NCBI GenBank assembly: GCA_903850915.1
Contig: CAINMV010000029.1
Location: 248,001-312,000, forward strand
DNA: 64,000 nt
Origin: an uncultured Bacteroidota bacterium
Lineage (GTDB): Bacteria; Bacteroidota; Bacteroidia; UKL13-3
Direction of reading: 5' to 3'
How positions within the stretch are numbered: the first letter of the stretch is position 1; each line of letters opens with the position of its first letter. Of the stretch, positions 1 through 7,368 are shown in pieces. The position numbers and the translations under genes were made by a program. The notes below the pieces were generated by a model. It was not told the origin of the DNA. It made no database searches and worked only from the letters and a program-made list of their open reading frames with translations.

Positions 1-2171
1 GCAGGCAAACGGGTGCTATTTACCTTCTCGTAGTTATAATTATCAATTATGTTAAAGGTGGGCTGAAGTTGGGTAAGATCAATTCCGAAATTATAGATTA
101 TACCGCTGAAAGGCAACGTAATCGCATTTCCTGTACCATAAACGAAAACAAAGTTAGCATTCCATTTTTTACTCAGCTGATACGTAAGAACCACGCTTGC
201 ATCATGTAACCGATCATAGCGATATGGATAAGTTATCGGGCCTGTTCCGAAATCAAACGTACGGGTAGTTCTACTTAAAGTATAACCTATCCATCCCGTG
301 AGCTTGCCTTTATTCTTTTTAATAAAGAATTCTGCACCATAGCTTTTCCCACTTCCCGATATCACTTCTTTTTCGAGATTGGCATTAAAAAATAATTGTG
401 CTCCTGGTCTAAACTCAATTTGATTTTGCATTTCTTTATAATATAGTTCAACGCTAGTTTCAAACATGTTATTATTGAAGTTTCTAAAATAGCCTGTAGC
501 ATATTGCCAAGCTATTTGAGGCTTCACCAAACGGCTACTTGGAATCCATAGGTCGCTGGGCAACGTGGCACCACTAGTGGTTGCCAAATGTAGAAACTGA
601 TTTACTTTATTCGCCGATAGTTTAATGGAAGACTTCGGTGATAATGTATAACGGATATTTAAGCGGGGTTCAACACCTCGATATACCTTAATACTTTCAT
701 TCTTCTTGTAGGTGATAAAAGTATTAGTAGGGGCACCTAAGTCGTTAAATATTTCTTGGCTATAAGGGCCAACCTGGTTAAAATAAGCAAAGCGCAAGCC
801 TCCTTGAACACTTAACTTATCGGTAATATCCCATTCATCGCTAATATACAAAGCGGCCTCATGCGCGTACTGATTGTTGATTTTTGTAGTGGTACTATTT
901 GTGGAGCCATTAAATTTAAAGCTGGCAACACCTGGTGTAAACGTATGGTAAATATAACCCAATCCATATACAATTTTATGGCGGGGATTTGCATTGAAGT
1001 TGAAATCCATTTTCGCATTCCAATCATGAAGCCCACTAAATAAATCAAAGCGAGCCTGCTGAAAAGAAGCATTCGTTGTAAGTTCGTATTGATTGTATAT
1101 CACCGAGGTATTTAAAAATAACTTATTATTAAAAACATGATTCCAACGCAATCCGGCAAATCGATTTCCCCAGGCTGTACTAAATTTAATAGATGACAAA
1201 TCCGGACTTTTAAAAGAGAAGATGTCATCACCCCAATAGCTACTCAAAAAAATTCGATTCTTATCATTTAAAATATAGTTCGCTTTAAAGTTTAAATCAT
1301 AAAAGTAGTAGCGGTTTCCTTTTACATTGGCCTTCAAAAATGGCTGCACTAGCACATCAATGTAGGTGCGACGAGCCGTAAGTATGAATGAGCTTTTATT
1401 CTTCTTTATTGGGCCTTCTATCATTAACCTTGATGATATGATACCAATGCCACCTTCCACATGAAACTTTTGGTTGTTGCCTTCCTTCATAGTCACATTA
1501 ACAATACTTGATAATCGACCTCCGTATTGCGCCGGCATACCACCTTTAATCACTTCAATATTTTTAACTGCATCGGCATTAAATACCGAGAAAAAACCAA
1601 GTAAATGCGATGGATTGTAGATCACGGCTTCATCAAGCAAAACTAAATTTTGATCTGGCCCACCTCCACGAACGTAAAACCCTGTACTTCCTTCACCGCC
1701 GCTTTTTATGCCTGGTAATAATGTAATCGTTTTTAAGATATCAACCTCACCAAAAAGTGCCGGTAACTCCTTTACCTTTTCAGCACTAAGCTGCACCTTA
1801 CTCATTTCATTCTTTGTTACATTTTTATCCTGCTTCTCAGCAGTAATTTCAACATCCGATACATCCACTGTTAACGATTTTAAGCTAACATTAAATGTAG
1901 TGTTACCAATAATTTCCTTAACCAGTTCGCGTGTTTGATAGCCGAGATAAGAAATAATAAGCGTGTAAGTTCCCTTCTCAACTTGCAATGTATAAAAGCC
2001 ATAAGTATTGGTCGCTGTTCCTGTTTTTTTTTCTTTGATGGCTACGGTGGCTCCAATAAGCGTTTCACCAGTGAGGCTATCTTTTACATAGCCACTTACA
2101 CCCGATTTTTGTGCCATGGAGGAACTATAAAAAAGTAATACGAAGAAGGTAAGAATGAGGTTTTTAAACAT
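1..2171 (-). CDS. TonB-dependent outer-membrane receptor with CarboxypepD_reg domain, partial
   Basis: About 723 codons are visible; the C-terminal end of the barrel lies beyond the left edge. The protein starts at ATG 2171 with a signal peptide (MFKNLILTFFVLLF, cleavage near SMA-Q around residue 20). Residues ~25-105 form a carboxypeptidase-regulatory-like beta-sandwich (NTYGFYTLQVEKGTYTL, then SYLGY). A plug domain follows at ~115-235, with FYVRGGGPDQN, LLDEAVIYN and GGMPAQYGGRLSSIVNV. The rest is beta-barrel. Receptors of this family import substrates across the outer membrane using TonB energy. No SusD-like partner is visible, so the substrate is unknown. The gene is preceded by a good Bacteroidota promoter. 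Family assignment is secure, specificity is not. Confidence 0.93.
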   Translation of the reverse strand, partial: MFKNLILTFFVLLFYSSSMAQKSGVSGYVKDSLTGETLIGATVAIKEKKTGTATNTYGFYTLQVEKGTYTLIISYLGYQTRELVKEIIGNTTFNVSLKSLTVDVSDVEITAEKQDKNVTKNEMSKVQLSAEKVKELPALFGEVDILKTITLLPGIKSGGEGSTGFYVRGGGPDQNLVLLDEAVIYNPSHLLGFFSVFNADAVKNIEVIKGGMPAQYGGRLSSIVNVTMKEGNNQKFHVEGGIGIISSRLMIEGPIKKNKSSFILTARRTYIDVLVQPFLKANVKGNRYYFYDLNFKANYILNDKNRIFLSSYWGDDIFSFKSPDLSSIKFSTAWGNRFAGLRWNHVFNNKLFLNTSVIYNQYELTTNASFQQARFDLFSGLHDWNAKMDFNFNANPRHKIVYGLGYIYHTFTPGVASFKFNGSTNSTTTKINNQYAHEAALYISDEWDITDKLSVQGGLRFAYFNQVGPYSQEIFNDLGAPTNTFITYKKNESIKVYRGVEPRLNIRYTLSPKSSIKLSANKVNQFLHLATTSGATLPSDLWIPSSRLVKPQIAWQYATGYFRNFNNNMFETSVELYYKEMQNQIEFRPGAQLFFNANLEKEVISGSGKSYGAEFFIKKNKGKLTGWIGYTLSRTTRTFDFGTGPITYPYRYDRLHDASVVLTYQLSKKWNANFVFVYGTGNAITLPFSGIIYNFGIDLTQLQPTFNIIDNYNYEKVNSTRLP

Positions 2172-2188
2172 AGTATTTGAAAAGTTTG

Positions 2189-2217
2189 CAAAGGTAATTT
2201 TTAATCAATGAATCCAA
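2189..2217 (-). promoter_or_regulatory. Bacteroidota-type promoter of the TonB receptor
   Basis: On the minus strand TACCTTTG (2196 to 2189) matches the -7 consensus TAnnTTTG. A TTG (2217 to 2215) lies 18 bases upstream, within the 17-23 spacing known for Bacteroidota. The predicted transcript start near 2184 leaves a leader of about 13 bases before ATG 2171. Confidence 0.65.
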
Positions 2218-2310
2218 TGTTACGAATTAATAATATTACAATAGAATTGCAATTGGATTTCGCTGAAATACATTATGAGATAAACATTAAATCAATTTTT
2301 TTTCAAAAAA

Positions 2311-2338
2311 AAAGCTCGATACGATGGTATCGAGCTTT
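2311..2338 (-). terminator. Rho-independent terminator of rpsA
   Basis: A perfect 12-bp stem (AAAGCTCGATAC, loop GATG on the plus strand) is followed on the minus strand by a long T run. It lies 18 bases past the rpsA stop codon and separates rpsA from the TonB receptor gene. Confidence 0.9.
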
Positions 2339-2356
2339 TGTAAGGTTAAAAAAGAA

Positions 2357-4267
2357 TTAATTCTTATCCATCTCAGCTTTAAGATTTACTAAAGCCTCCA
2401 AATCACCTAATGTTGATTTTTCAACTTTCTCGTTCATCTTCTTCACTGATTTCTTAGTAGCTTCCTTTTCATTTGATATCTCTGCTGATTTCGCTACTGC
2501 TTTCGCTTTTTCATCTTTCTTCCAAGTCACAGTATGAGAAACTAAGATACGTTTTGCTTCTTTATTGAATTCAGTCACTTCAAAAGTGGACGCTTCGTCT
2601 TCTTTTAATGTTGTTTTATCTGCTTTCAACAATTGTTTGTAAGGAGCATATCCTTCAACACCATAAGGCAATGCTATTGTAGCACCTTTGTCTGTGATTT
2701 TCATTACAGTACCTTCGTGTATTGACTCGATAGCGAAGATAGACTCGAAAGTATCCCAAGGATTTTCATCCAACTGTTTGTGGCCTAAGCTCAAACGACG
2801 ATTTTCTGTATCTACCTCTAGAACTAATACTTCTAGTTCTTGTCCTTTCTTAACAAACTCTGATGGATGTTTAATTTTCTTGCTCCATGACAAATCTGAA
2901 ACGTGAACCAAGCCATCAATTCCTTCTTCCAATTCCAAGAACAAACCATAATTGGTTAAGTTCTTAACTACTCCTTTATGCTTGCTTCCTACTTGATATT
3001 TGGTAGCAATTGTTCCCCATGGATCTGGAGTTAATTGCTTAATACCTAAGCTCATCTTACGCTCCTCTTTATCCAACGTTAAGATAACCGCATCAATTTC
3101 GTCGCCAACTTTAAGGAAGTCAGAAGGATTGCGTAAATGGCTGCTCCAGCTCATTTCACTCACGTGAATTAAACCTTCAACACCTGAAGCGATTTCGATG
3201 AATGCACCGTAATCAGCCACAGTAACCACTTTTCCTTTCACCTTGTTACCTACTTGTAAGCTTTCACCTAATTGATCCCAAGGATGAGCAGAAAGTTGTT
3301 TTAATCCTAATGAAATACGACGTTTGTCGTCATCAAAACCTAAAACAACGACGTTTAACTTTTGCTCTACATGCAATACTTCATTTGGATCAGTGATACG
3401 ACCCCATGAGATATCCGTGATATGCAATAAACCATCAACACCACCTAAATCGATGAAAGCTCCAAAAGGTTGGATGTTTTTAATAACACCTTCCAATACT
3501 TGACCTTTCTCTAGGCGAGAAATGATTTCCATACGTTGTGCTTCAATATCATCTTCGATAAGCACTTTGTGGCTTACTACAATGTTTTTGAATACTTCGT
3601 TGATTTTTACAACTTTAAATTGCATGGTTTGACCAACGTATTGATCATAGTCTTTTACAGGTTTCACATCAATTTGTGATCCTGGTAAGAAGGCATCCAT
3701 AGCAAATACCTCAACAACCAAACCACCTTTGGTACGTGATTTCACATAACCATTTATGATTGTTTCGTTTGTTAAAGCATCCTGTACCAATCCCCATGAG
3801 CGTTCGCTCAAGGCTCTCTTACGGGAAATTTTTAATTGACCGGCTGCGTCTTCGCGGCTTTCGATGTAAACTTCTACCTCGTCGCCAACCTTTAAATCGG
3901 GCATATCGCGAAACTCCTGTACAGGAATGTTTCCGTCCGATTTAAAGCCAATGTTAATCACCACTTCTTTGGGAGTGATACTCATCACTTTTCCCATGGT
4001 AATCTGTCCTTCGTCAATGCTTTGCATTGTCTTCACATACATTTCTTCAAACTGGGCCATGTCGACGCCGGAATAGAGAGATTGACCTTTTTTGTTTTGG
4101 TCCCAATCAAAATCCTCAGCGGTTGCTGCTGTGCTTGTTTTGATAGCAGCGATGATTTGCTCTGACTCGGAGTTGTCGTCCAGAAAATTTTCATTCTCAG
4201 GGATGTTCACACTCTTAGCTTCTACGGTTTCGTCGTGAGAAAGCATGTCGTTATTATTATCAGTCAT
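2357..4267 (-). CDS. rpsA: 30S ribosomal protein S1
   Basis: 636 residues from ATG 4267. The protein has an acidic N-terminal tail of ~70 residues and then six S1/OB-fold RNA-binding repeats, beginning near residues 80, 160, 250, 335, 420 and 510. The central ones are typical, for example GVIKNIQPFGAFIDL, VDGLLHITDISWGRI, ADYGAFIEIASGVEGLIHVS and TNYGLFLELEEGIDGLVHVS. The C-terminus is a Lys/Glu-rich tail. S1 binds mRNA on the small subunit and helps initiation, which matters in Bacteroidota because Shine-Dalgarno sites are weak there. A frame extension to TTG 4285 exists, but that TTG lies inside the promoter -7 box, so ATG 4267 is the start. A strong terminator follows. Confidence 0.96.
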   Translation of the reverse strand: MTDNNNDMLSHDETVEAKSVNIPENENFLDDNSESEQIIAAIKTSTAATAEDFDWDQNKKGQSLYSGVDMAQFEEMYVKTMQSIDEGQITMGKVMSITPKEVVINIGFKSDGNIPVQEFRDMPDLKVGDEVEVYIESREDAAGQLKISRKRALSERSWGLVQDALTNETIINGYVKSRTKGGLVVEVFAMDAFLPGSQIDVKPVKDYDQYVGQTMQFKVVKINEVFKNIVVSHKVLIEDDIEAQRMEIISRLEKGQVLEGVIKNIQPFGAFIDLGGVDGLLHITDISWGRITDPNEVLHVEQKLNVVVLGFDDDKRRISLGLKQLSAHPWDQLGESLQVGNKVKGKVVTVADYGAFIEIASGVEGLIHVSEMSWSSHLRNPSDFLKVGDEIDAVILTLDKEERKMSLGIKQLTPDPWGTIATKYQVGSKHKGVVKNLTNYGLFLELEEGIDGLVHVSDLSWSKKIKHPSEFVKKGQELEVLVLEVDTENRRLSLGHKQLDENPWDTFESIFAIESIHEGTVMKITDKGATIALPYGVEGYAPYKQLLKADKTTLKEDEASTFEVTEFNKEAKRILVSHTVTWKKDEKAKAVAKSAEISNEKEATKKSVKKMNEKVEKSTLGDLEALVNLKAEMDKN

Positions 4268-4282
4268 ATTATAAAAGGGCGG

Positions 4283-4290
4283 CAAATATA
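4283..4290 (-). promoter_or_regulatory. rpsA promoter -7 element
   Basis: TATATTTG on the minus strand (4290 to 4283) is a perfect TAnnTTTG element, 15 bases ahead of ATG 4267. I see no TTG at the expected -33 position. The element overlaps the alternative TTG start codon at 4285, which rules that start out. Confidence 0.6.
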
Positions 4291-4514
4291 ATAAATAATA
4301 ATTAAAATTAGCAGCCTTTAAACAGATTAATTTTGCTTTCCGGAAAAATTGTGTTTTAAGCCAAGAAAACGTAAAAAACTAGCTTAATAAATCAATTTCA
4401 CCCCTCTATTAAGCTATTTCGATAATGTAAGAGCCACTTCTTAATTATCTAAACAGCAGAATTTGACTTGTTTCTAATCGAAAAAAATGTGTCGGTCGTG
4501 GAAACTTATTAACG

Positions 4515-4548
4515 TTGAACCCCATTCACCTACATATCCGTATTTTTG
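4515..4548 (+). promoter_or_regulatory. Promoter of the acyl-CoA reductase operon
   Basis: TTG at 4515-4517 and TATTTTTG at 4541-4548 are separated by 23 bases and match the Bacteroidota -33/-7 pattern. ATG 4566 follows 17 bases after the -7 box. The TTG could be mistaken for a start codon because it is in frame with the gene. Confidence 0.6.
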
Positions 4549-4565
4549 CACCCCGAAATTTTACG

Positions 4566-5564
4566 ATGAACCCAACACCCGATTTTTCAATCGCTTGCGA
4601 ATCACTGGCGAATGCTTTACAAAATATACCTGAATTCATTCTAACACAAGCTAAACATCAAAATCCTTGGTTTGAAATTGAGAACAGCCAAATGGCTGCT
4701 AACGCATGGATAAACTTGTTACAACCAGAAAAAATTAATGCCTGGCTTAATCCATACAGTAGCACCTCTTCTCCTAAGAACGTAGCTATTATTATGGCCG
4801 GAAACATTCCTTTTGTTGGGCTTCACGACCTTATAACTGTAATTGCCAGTGGAAATAAGGCACTTTGTAAGCTTAGTAGCGATGATACAGTGCTGATGAA
4901 GTATTGCATAAACATATTAAATGGCGCGCTCTTAACGCCCATAGAAATTGTTGAACGCGTAACTGAGGCTGATGCCATCATTACTACAGGAAGTAACAAT
5001 ACAGCTAAAATTTTTGAATCCTATTTTAAGAATATCCCACATATCATTCGCCGCAATCGCACCTCAATTGCGGTATTAAACGGCCACGAAACCAAGGATG
5101 AATTGCAGAATATGGGCGTTGACCTTTTTTCCTATTTTGGACTTGGTTGCCGTAATATCTCCAAAATTTTCGTACCTGAGGGCTACGACTTCTCCAACTT
5201 TTTTGAAGCTATCTTTAGTTTTGGAAATATTATAAATCATCATAAATATGCCAATAACTACGATTACAATAAAGCGATCTATTTAATGGGTAACGAAAAG
5301 TTCTTGGATAATAACTTTCTAATGCTACGACGTGACACAGAAGCATTACATTCTCCGTTGGCAGTTTTATTCTATGATAACTATGCAACATTGGATGACC
5401 TTCAGTTAAAAATTAATAACGTAGAAAGCGAAATACAATGTGTCTCATCGAAAGTTAATCTTACAGTCCCACGACAAGTGAGTTTAGGTAAAACACAAAA
5501 CCCTGAACTCAACGACTATGCCGATGGTGTTGATACCTTGGCGTTTTTAAATGGCTTAAAATAA
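4566..5564 (+). CDS. LuxC-like acyl-CoA reductase (aldehyde dehydrogenase superfamily)
   Basis: 332 residues from ATG 4566. The protein resembles the LuxC family (acyl-CoA reductase), which reduces fatty acyl-CoA or acyl-enzyme to aldehyde with NADPH. The motif YFGLGCRNISKIFVP holds the probable nucleophilic cysteine at about residue 195. Upstream of it are the Rossmann-like stretch VAIIMAGNIPFVGLHDLI and the loop HIIRRNRTSIAVL. No luxA, luxB or other bioluminescence gene is nearby. Homologues of this kind occur widely in Bacteroidota without lux genes, and their substrate is not known to me. The gene heads a probable operon with a SanA-like protein (28-base gap), GldD and a gamma-CA-like protein. 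The in-frame TTG at 4515 is rejected as a start because it belongs to the promoter. Confidence 0.85.
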   Translation: MNPTPDFSIACESLANALQNIPEFILTQAKHQNPWFEIENSQMAANAWINLLQPEKINAWLNPYSSTSSPKNVAIIMAGNIPFVGLHDLITVIASGNKALCKLSSDDTVLMKYCINILNGALLTPIEIVERVTEADAIITTGSNNTAKIFESYFKNIPHIIRRNRTSIAVLNGHETKDELQNMGVDLFSYFGLGCRNISKIFVPEGYDFSNFFEAIFSFGNIINHHKYANNYDYNKAIYLMGNEKFLDNNFLMLRRDTEALHSPLAVLFYDNYATLDDLQLKINNVESEIQCVSSKVNLTVPRQVSLGKTQNPELNDYADGVDTLAFLNGLK

Positions 5565-5592
5565 TTATTGATTTCATTCGTTCATATAAATA

Positions 5593-6216
5593 ATGCGTCG
5601 GATTTTACTTTTCACCTTATTTTTGTTAACATTGGTTCTTGCTATTATCATGGCGAGCTATCAGGTAATAAAAAACAGCACAAAACCTTATATATACAAC
5701 AACGTGGATTCCTTACCCTACAACAAAGTAGGATTAATACTCGGAACTTCTCCTTATTTTGGGAACCTCTATTTTAAAAACAGAATTGATGCAGCAATCC
5801 TACTTTTCTTCGCTGGAAAAATAAATCGAATTATTGTAAGTGGCGACAACCATTTGGAAGGGTATGATGAACCAACCATGATGAAGAAAGTACTGGTGGC
5901 TCGAGGAATTCCTGACAGCTGTATAATATTAGATTACGCCGGATTTAGAACACTCGACAGTATTGTTCGATGTAAGGAGGTTTTTGGTCAAAATGAATTC
6001 ACCATCATCAGTCAGGCTTTTCATAACGAACGTGCGCTTTTTATTGCTGAAAAATTCGGTGTGCACGCCATTGCATATAATGCCGACGATGTGAGCAAGA
6101 ACTATGGCATAAAAACCACCCTTCGAGAGTACTTCGCCAGAGTAAAATGTATAATCGACCTTTATATCTTGCATACCCAACCGCATTTTTTAGGCGAAAA
6201 AATTCAAGTCAACTAA
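5593..6216 (+). CDS. SanA/YdcF-like DUF218 membrane protein
   Basis: 207 residues. A single N-terminal membrane segment (residues ~4-25, ILLFTLFLLTLVLAIIMA) is followed by a DUF218 domain. Typical family motifs are VGLILGTSPYFG, the strand IIVSGDN, EPTMMKKVLVARGIP and FTIISQAFHNERALFIAEKFG. SanA of Escherichia coli belongs to this family and affects the envelope barrier to vancomycin at high temperature; the biochemical activity is unsettled. The catalytic-looking part should face the periplasm. The gene lies 28 bases after the LuxC-like gene and 26 bases before gldD, suggesting cotranscription and an envelope role. Confidence 0.85.
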   Translation: MRRILLFTLFLLTLVLAIIMASYQVIKNSTKPYIYNNVDSLPYNKVGLILGTSPYFGNLYFKNRIDAAILLFFAGKINRIIVSGDNHLEGYDEPTMMKKVLVARGIPDSCIILDYAGFRTLDSIVRCKEVFGQNEFTIISQAFHNERALFIAEKFGVHAIAYNADDVSKNYGIKTTLREYFARVKCIIDLYILHTQPHFLGEKIQVN

Positions 6217-6242
6217 TTCGGATAGTGATTATATTCGCCACT

Positions 6243-6818
6243 ATGAAAAAAGAACACTTTTTCTTCTTCTTAACAATACTGATTTTAAGTGCATGTAGGC
6301 GCGATTTTCAGCCGAAACCGAGAGGCTATTTTAGAATTAATTTGCCAGAACATGAATATCAAGTTTTTGACAGCACAAACTGTCCTTTTACTTTTAAAAT
6401 ACCTGTTTATAGCGAAATCCAGCCCGATTATGAACGCAACGCTGAACCTTGGTGGATAAATCTAGTCTTTCCATCATTAGGCGCCACATTGCATATTAGC
6501 TACAAGTCTATTAAAAATGACAGCTCCTTATTTAAAGCAATCGAAGATTGCCATAAACTAACGTATAAGCATATTGCTAAGGCAGAGGATATCATTGAAA
6601 ATGAAATCACCAACAATCAAGGAGCAAGCGGCATGCTCTATGAATTGAATGGCGAAACAGCTTCGGGAATGAACTTTTATGTAACAGACTCTGCACATCA
6701 TTTTCTACGTGGTGCCTTGTATTTCAATGCAAAAACCGTCCCTGATTCGTTAGCCCCCGCACTACGTTTTCTAAAACAAGATGTAAATACCTTAATTGCT
6801 TCACTTCGTTGGCGATGA
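6243..6818 (+). CDS. gldD: Gliding motility lipoprotein GldD
   Basis: 191 residues from ATG 6243; the reading frame stays open further upstream but would bury the signal peptide. The lipoprotein signal MKKEHFFFFLTILILSAC ends in an LSAC lipobox with Cys18. The mature part carries family features I recognise: PKPRGYFRINLP, CPFTFKIP, WWINLVFPSLGATLHISY, LTYKHIAKAEDI, NFYVTDSAHHF and a C-terminal Trp-Arg. GldD is required for gliding and is linked to the type IX secretion system in Flavobacterium. Its usual neighbour gldE is not here. The presence of GldD fits the many T9SS substrates encoded downstream. Confidence 0.92.
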   Translation: MKKEHFFFFLTILILSACRRDFQPKPRGYFRINLPEHEYQVFDSTNCPFTFKIPVYSEIQPDYERNAEPWWINLVFPSLGATLHISYKSIKNDSSLFKAIEDCHKLTYKHIAKAEDIIENEITNNQGASGMLYELNGETASGMNFYVTDSAHHFLRGALYFNAKTVPDSLAPALRFLKQDVNTLIASLRWR

Positions 6819-6868
6819 GAATTATCGAACTATAAACCTCAAATTTCTAATCTATTTTTAAAATAATC

Positions 6869-7336
6869 ATGCCTTTTATCGCTCCTAACGCTACATTAAT
6901 TGGTGATATTCAAATTGGTGAAGAAAGCAGTATTTGGTTCGGATGTGTGCTTAGGGCAGAGCATGAAAAAATCACTATCGGTCGGGGAACAAATATTCAA
7001 GATTTAAGCCTTGTGCATGTAGATCATGGGTTTCCAGTAGCTATTGGCGATGAAGTAATCATCGGTCATCGTTGCATTATTCACGGTTGTGCCATAAAAA
7101 GCAATTCCTTAATTGGCATGGGCGCCATTATTATGAATGGAGCTGAAATTGGCAACTTCTGTATCGTTGGTGCCGGATCGTTGGTAACAGAAGGCATGGT
7201 TATACCCGATAACAGTTTGGTGATGGGGGCGCCGGCAAAAGTAATAAAACAGGTTACGACAGAACAGATAGAGAAAATTAAACGCAATGCTCAAGCGTAT
7301 ATTGAACTTGCAAAGCATTATAAAGCGGAGCTATAA
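6869..7336 (+). CDS. Gamma-carbonic-anhydrase-like hexapeptide protein (YrdA/PaaY family)
   Basis: 155 residues. Left-handed beta-helix hexapeptide repeats run through the whole protein. The three zinc-ligand histidines of gamma carbonic anhydrases are in the expected places: LVHVDHG, IIGHRC and IIHGC. The motifs TNIQD, LIGMGAI and GAPAKVIK are also typical. The N-terminus begins directly at FIAPNATLIGD, a little shorter than many homologues. An in-frame stop at 6848 limits extension. A helical tail (residues ~128-155) would close the trimer. Carbonic anhydrase activity is not established for most of this family. It is probably the last gene of the operon that begins at 4566; the gap to gldD is 50 bases. 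Confidence 0.88.
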   Translation: MPFIAPNATLIGDIQIGEESSIWFGCVLRAEHEKITIGRGTNIQDLSLVHVDHGFPVAIGDEVIIGHRCIIHGCAIKSNSLIGMGAIIMNGAEIGNFCIVGAGSLVTEGMVIPDNSLVMGAPAKVIKQVTTEQIEKIKRNAQAYIELAKHYKAEL

Positions 7337-7368
7337 TGCAAATACAATTCTAGAATCTTAGCCCACAT

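Noticed and set aside
812..1072. Open frames of 60-90 codons on both strands inside the TonB receptor region
   Set aside because: They overlap the continuous receptor frame, which has clear domain motifs throughout; the small frames have no recognisable features.
4566..5564. Bioluminescence (lux) operon
   Set aside because: Only a LuxC-like reductase is present; no luciferase, LuxD or LuxE genes are nearby.
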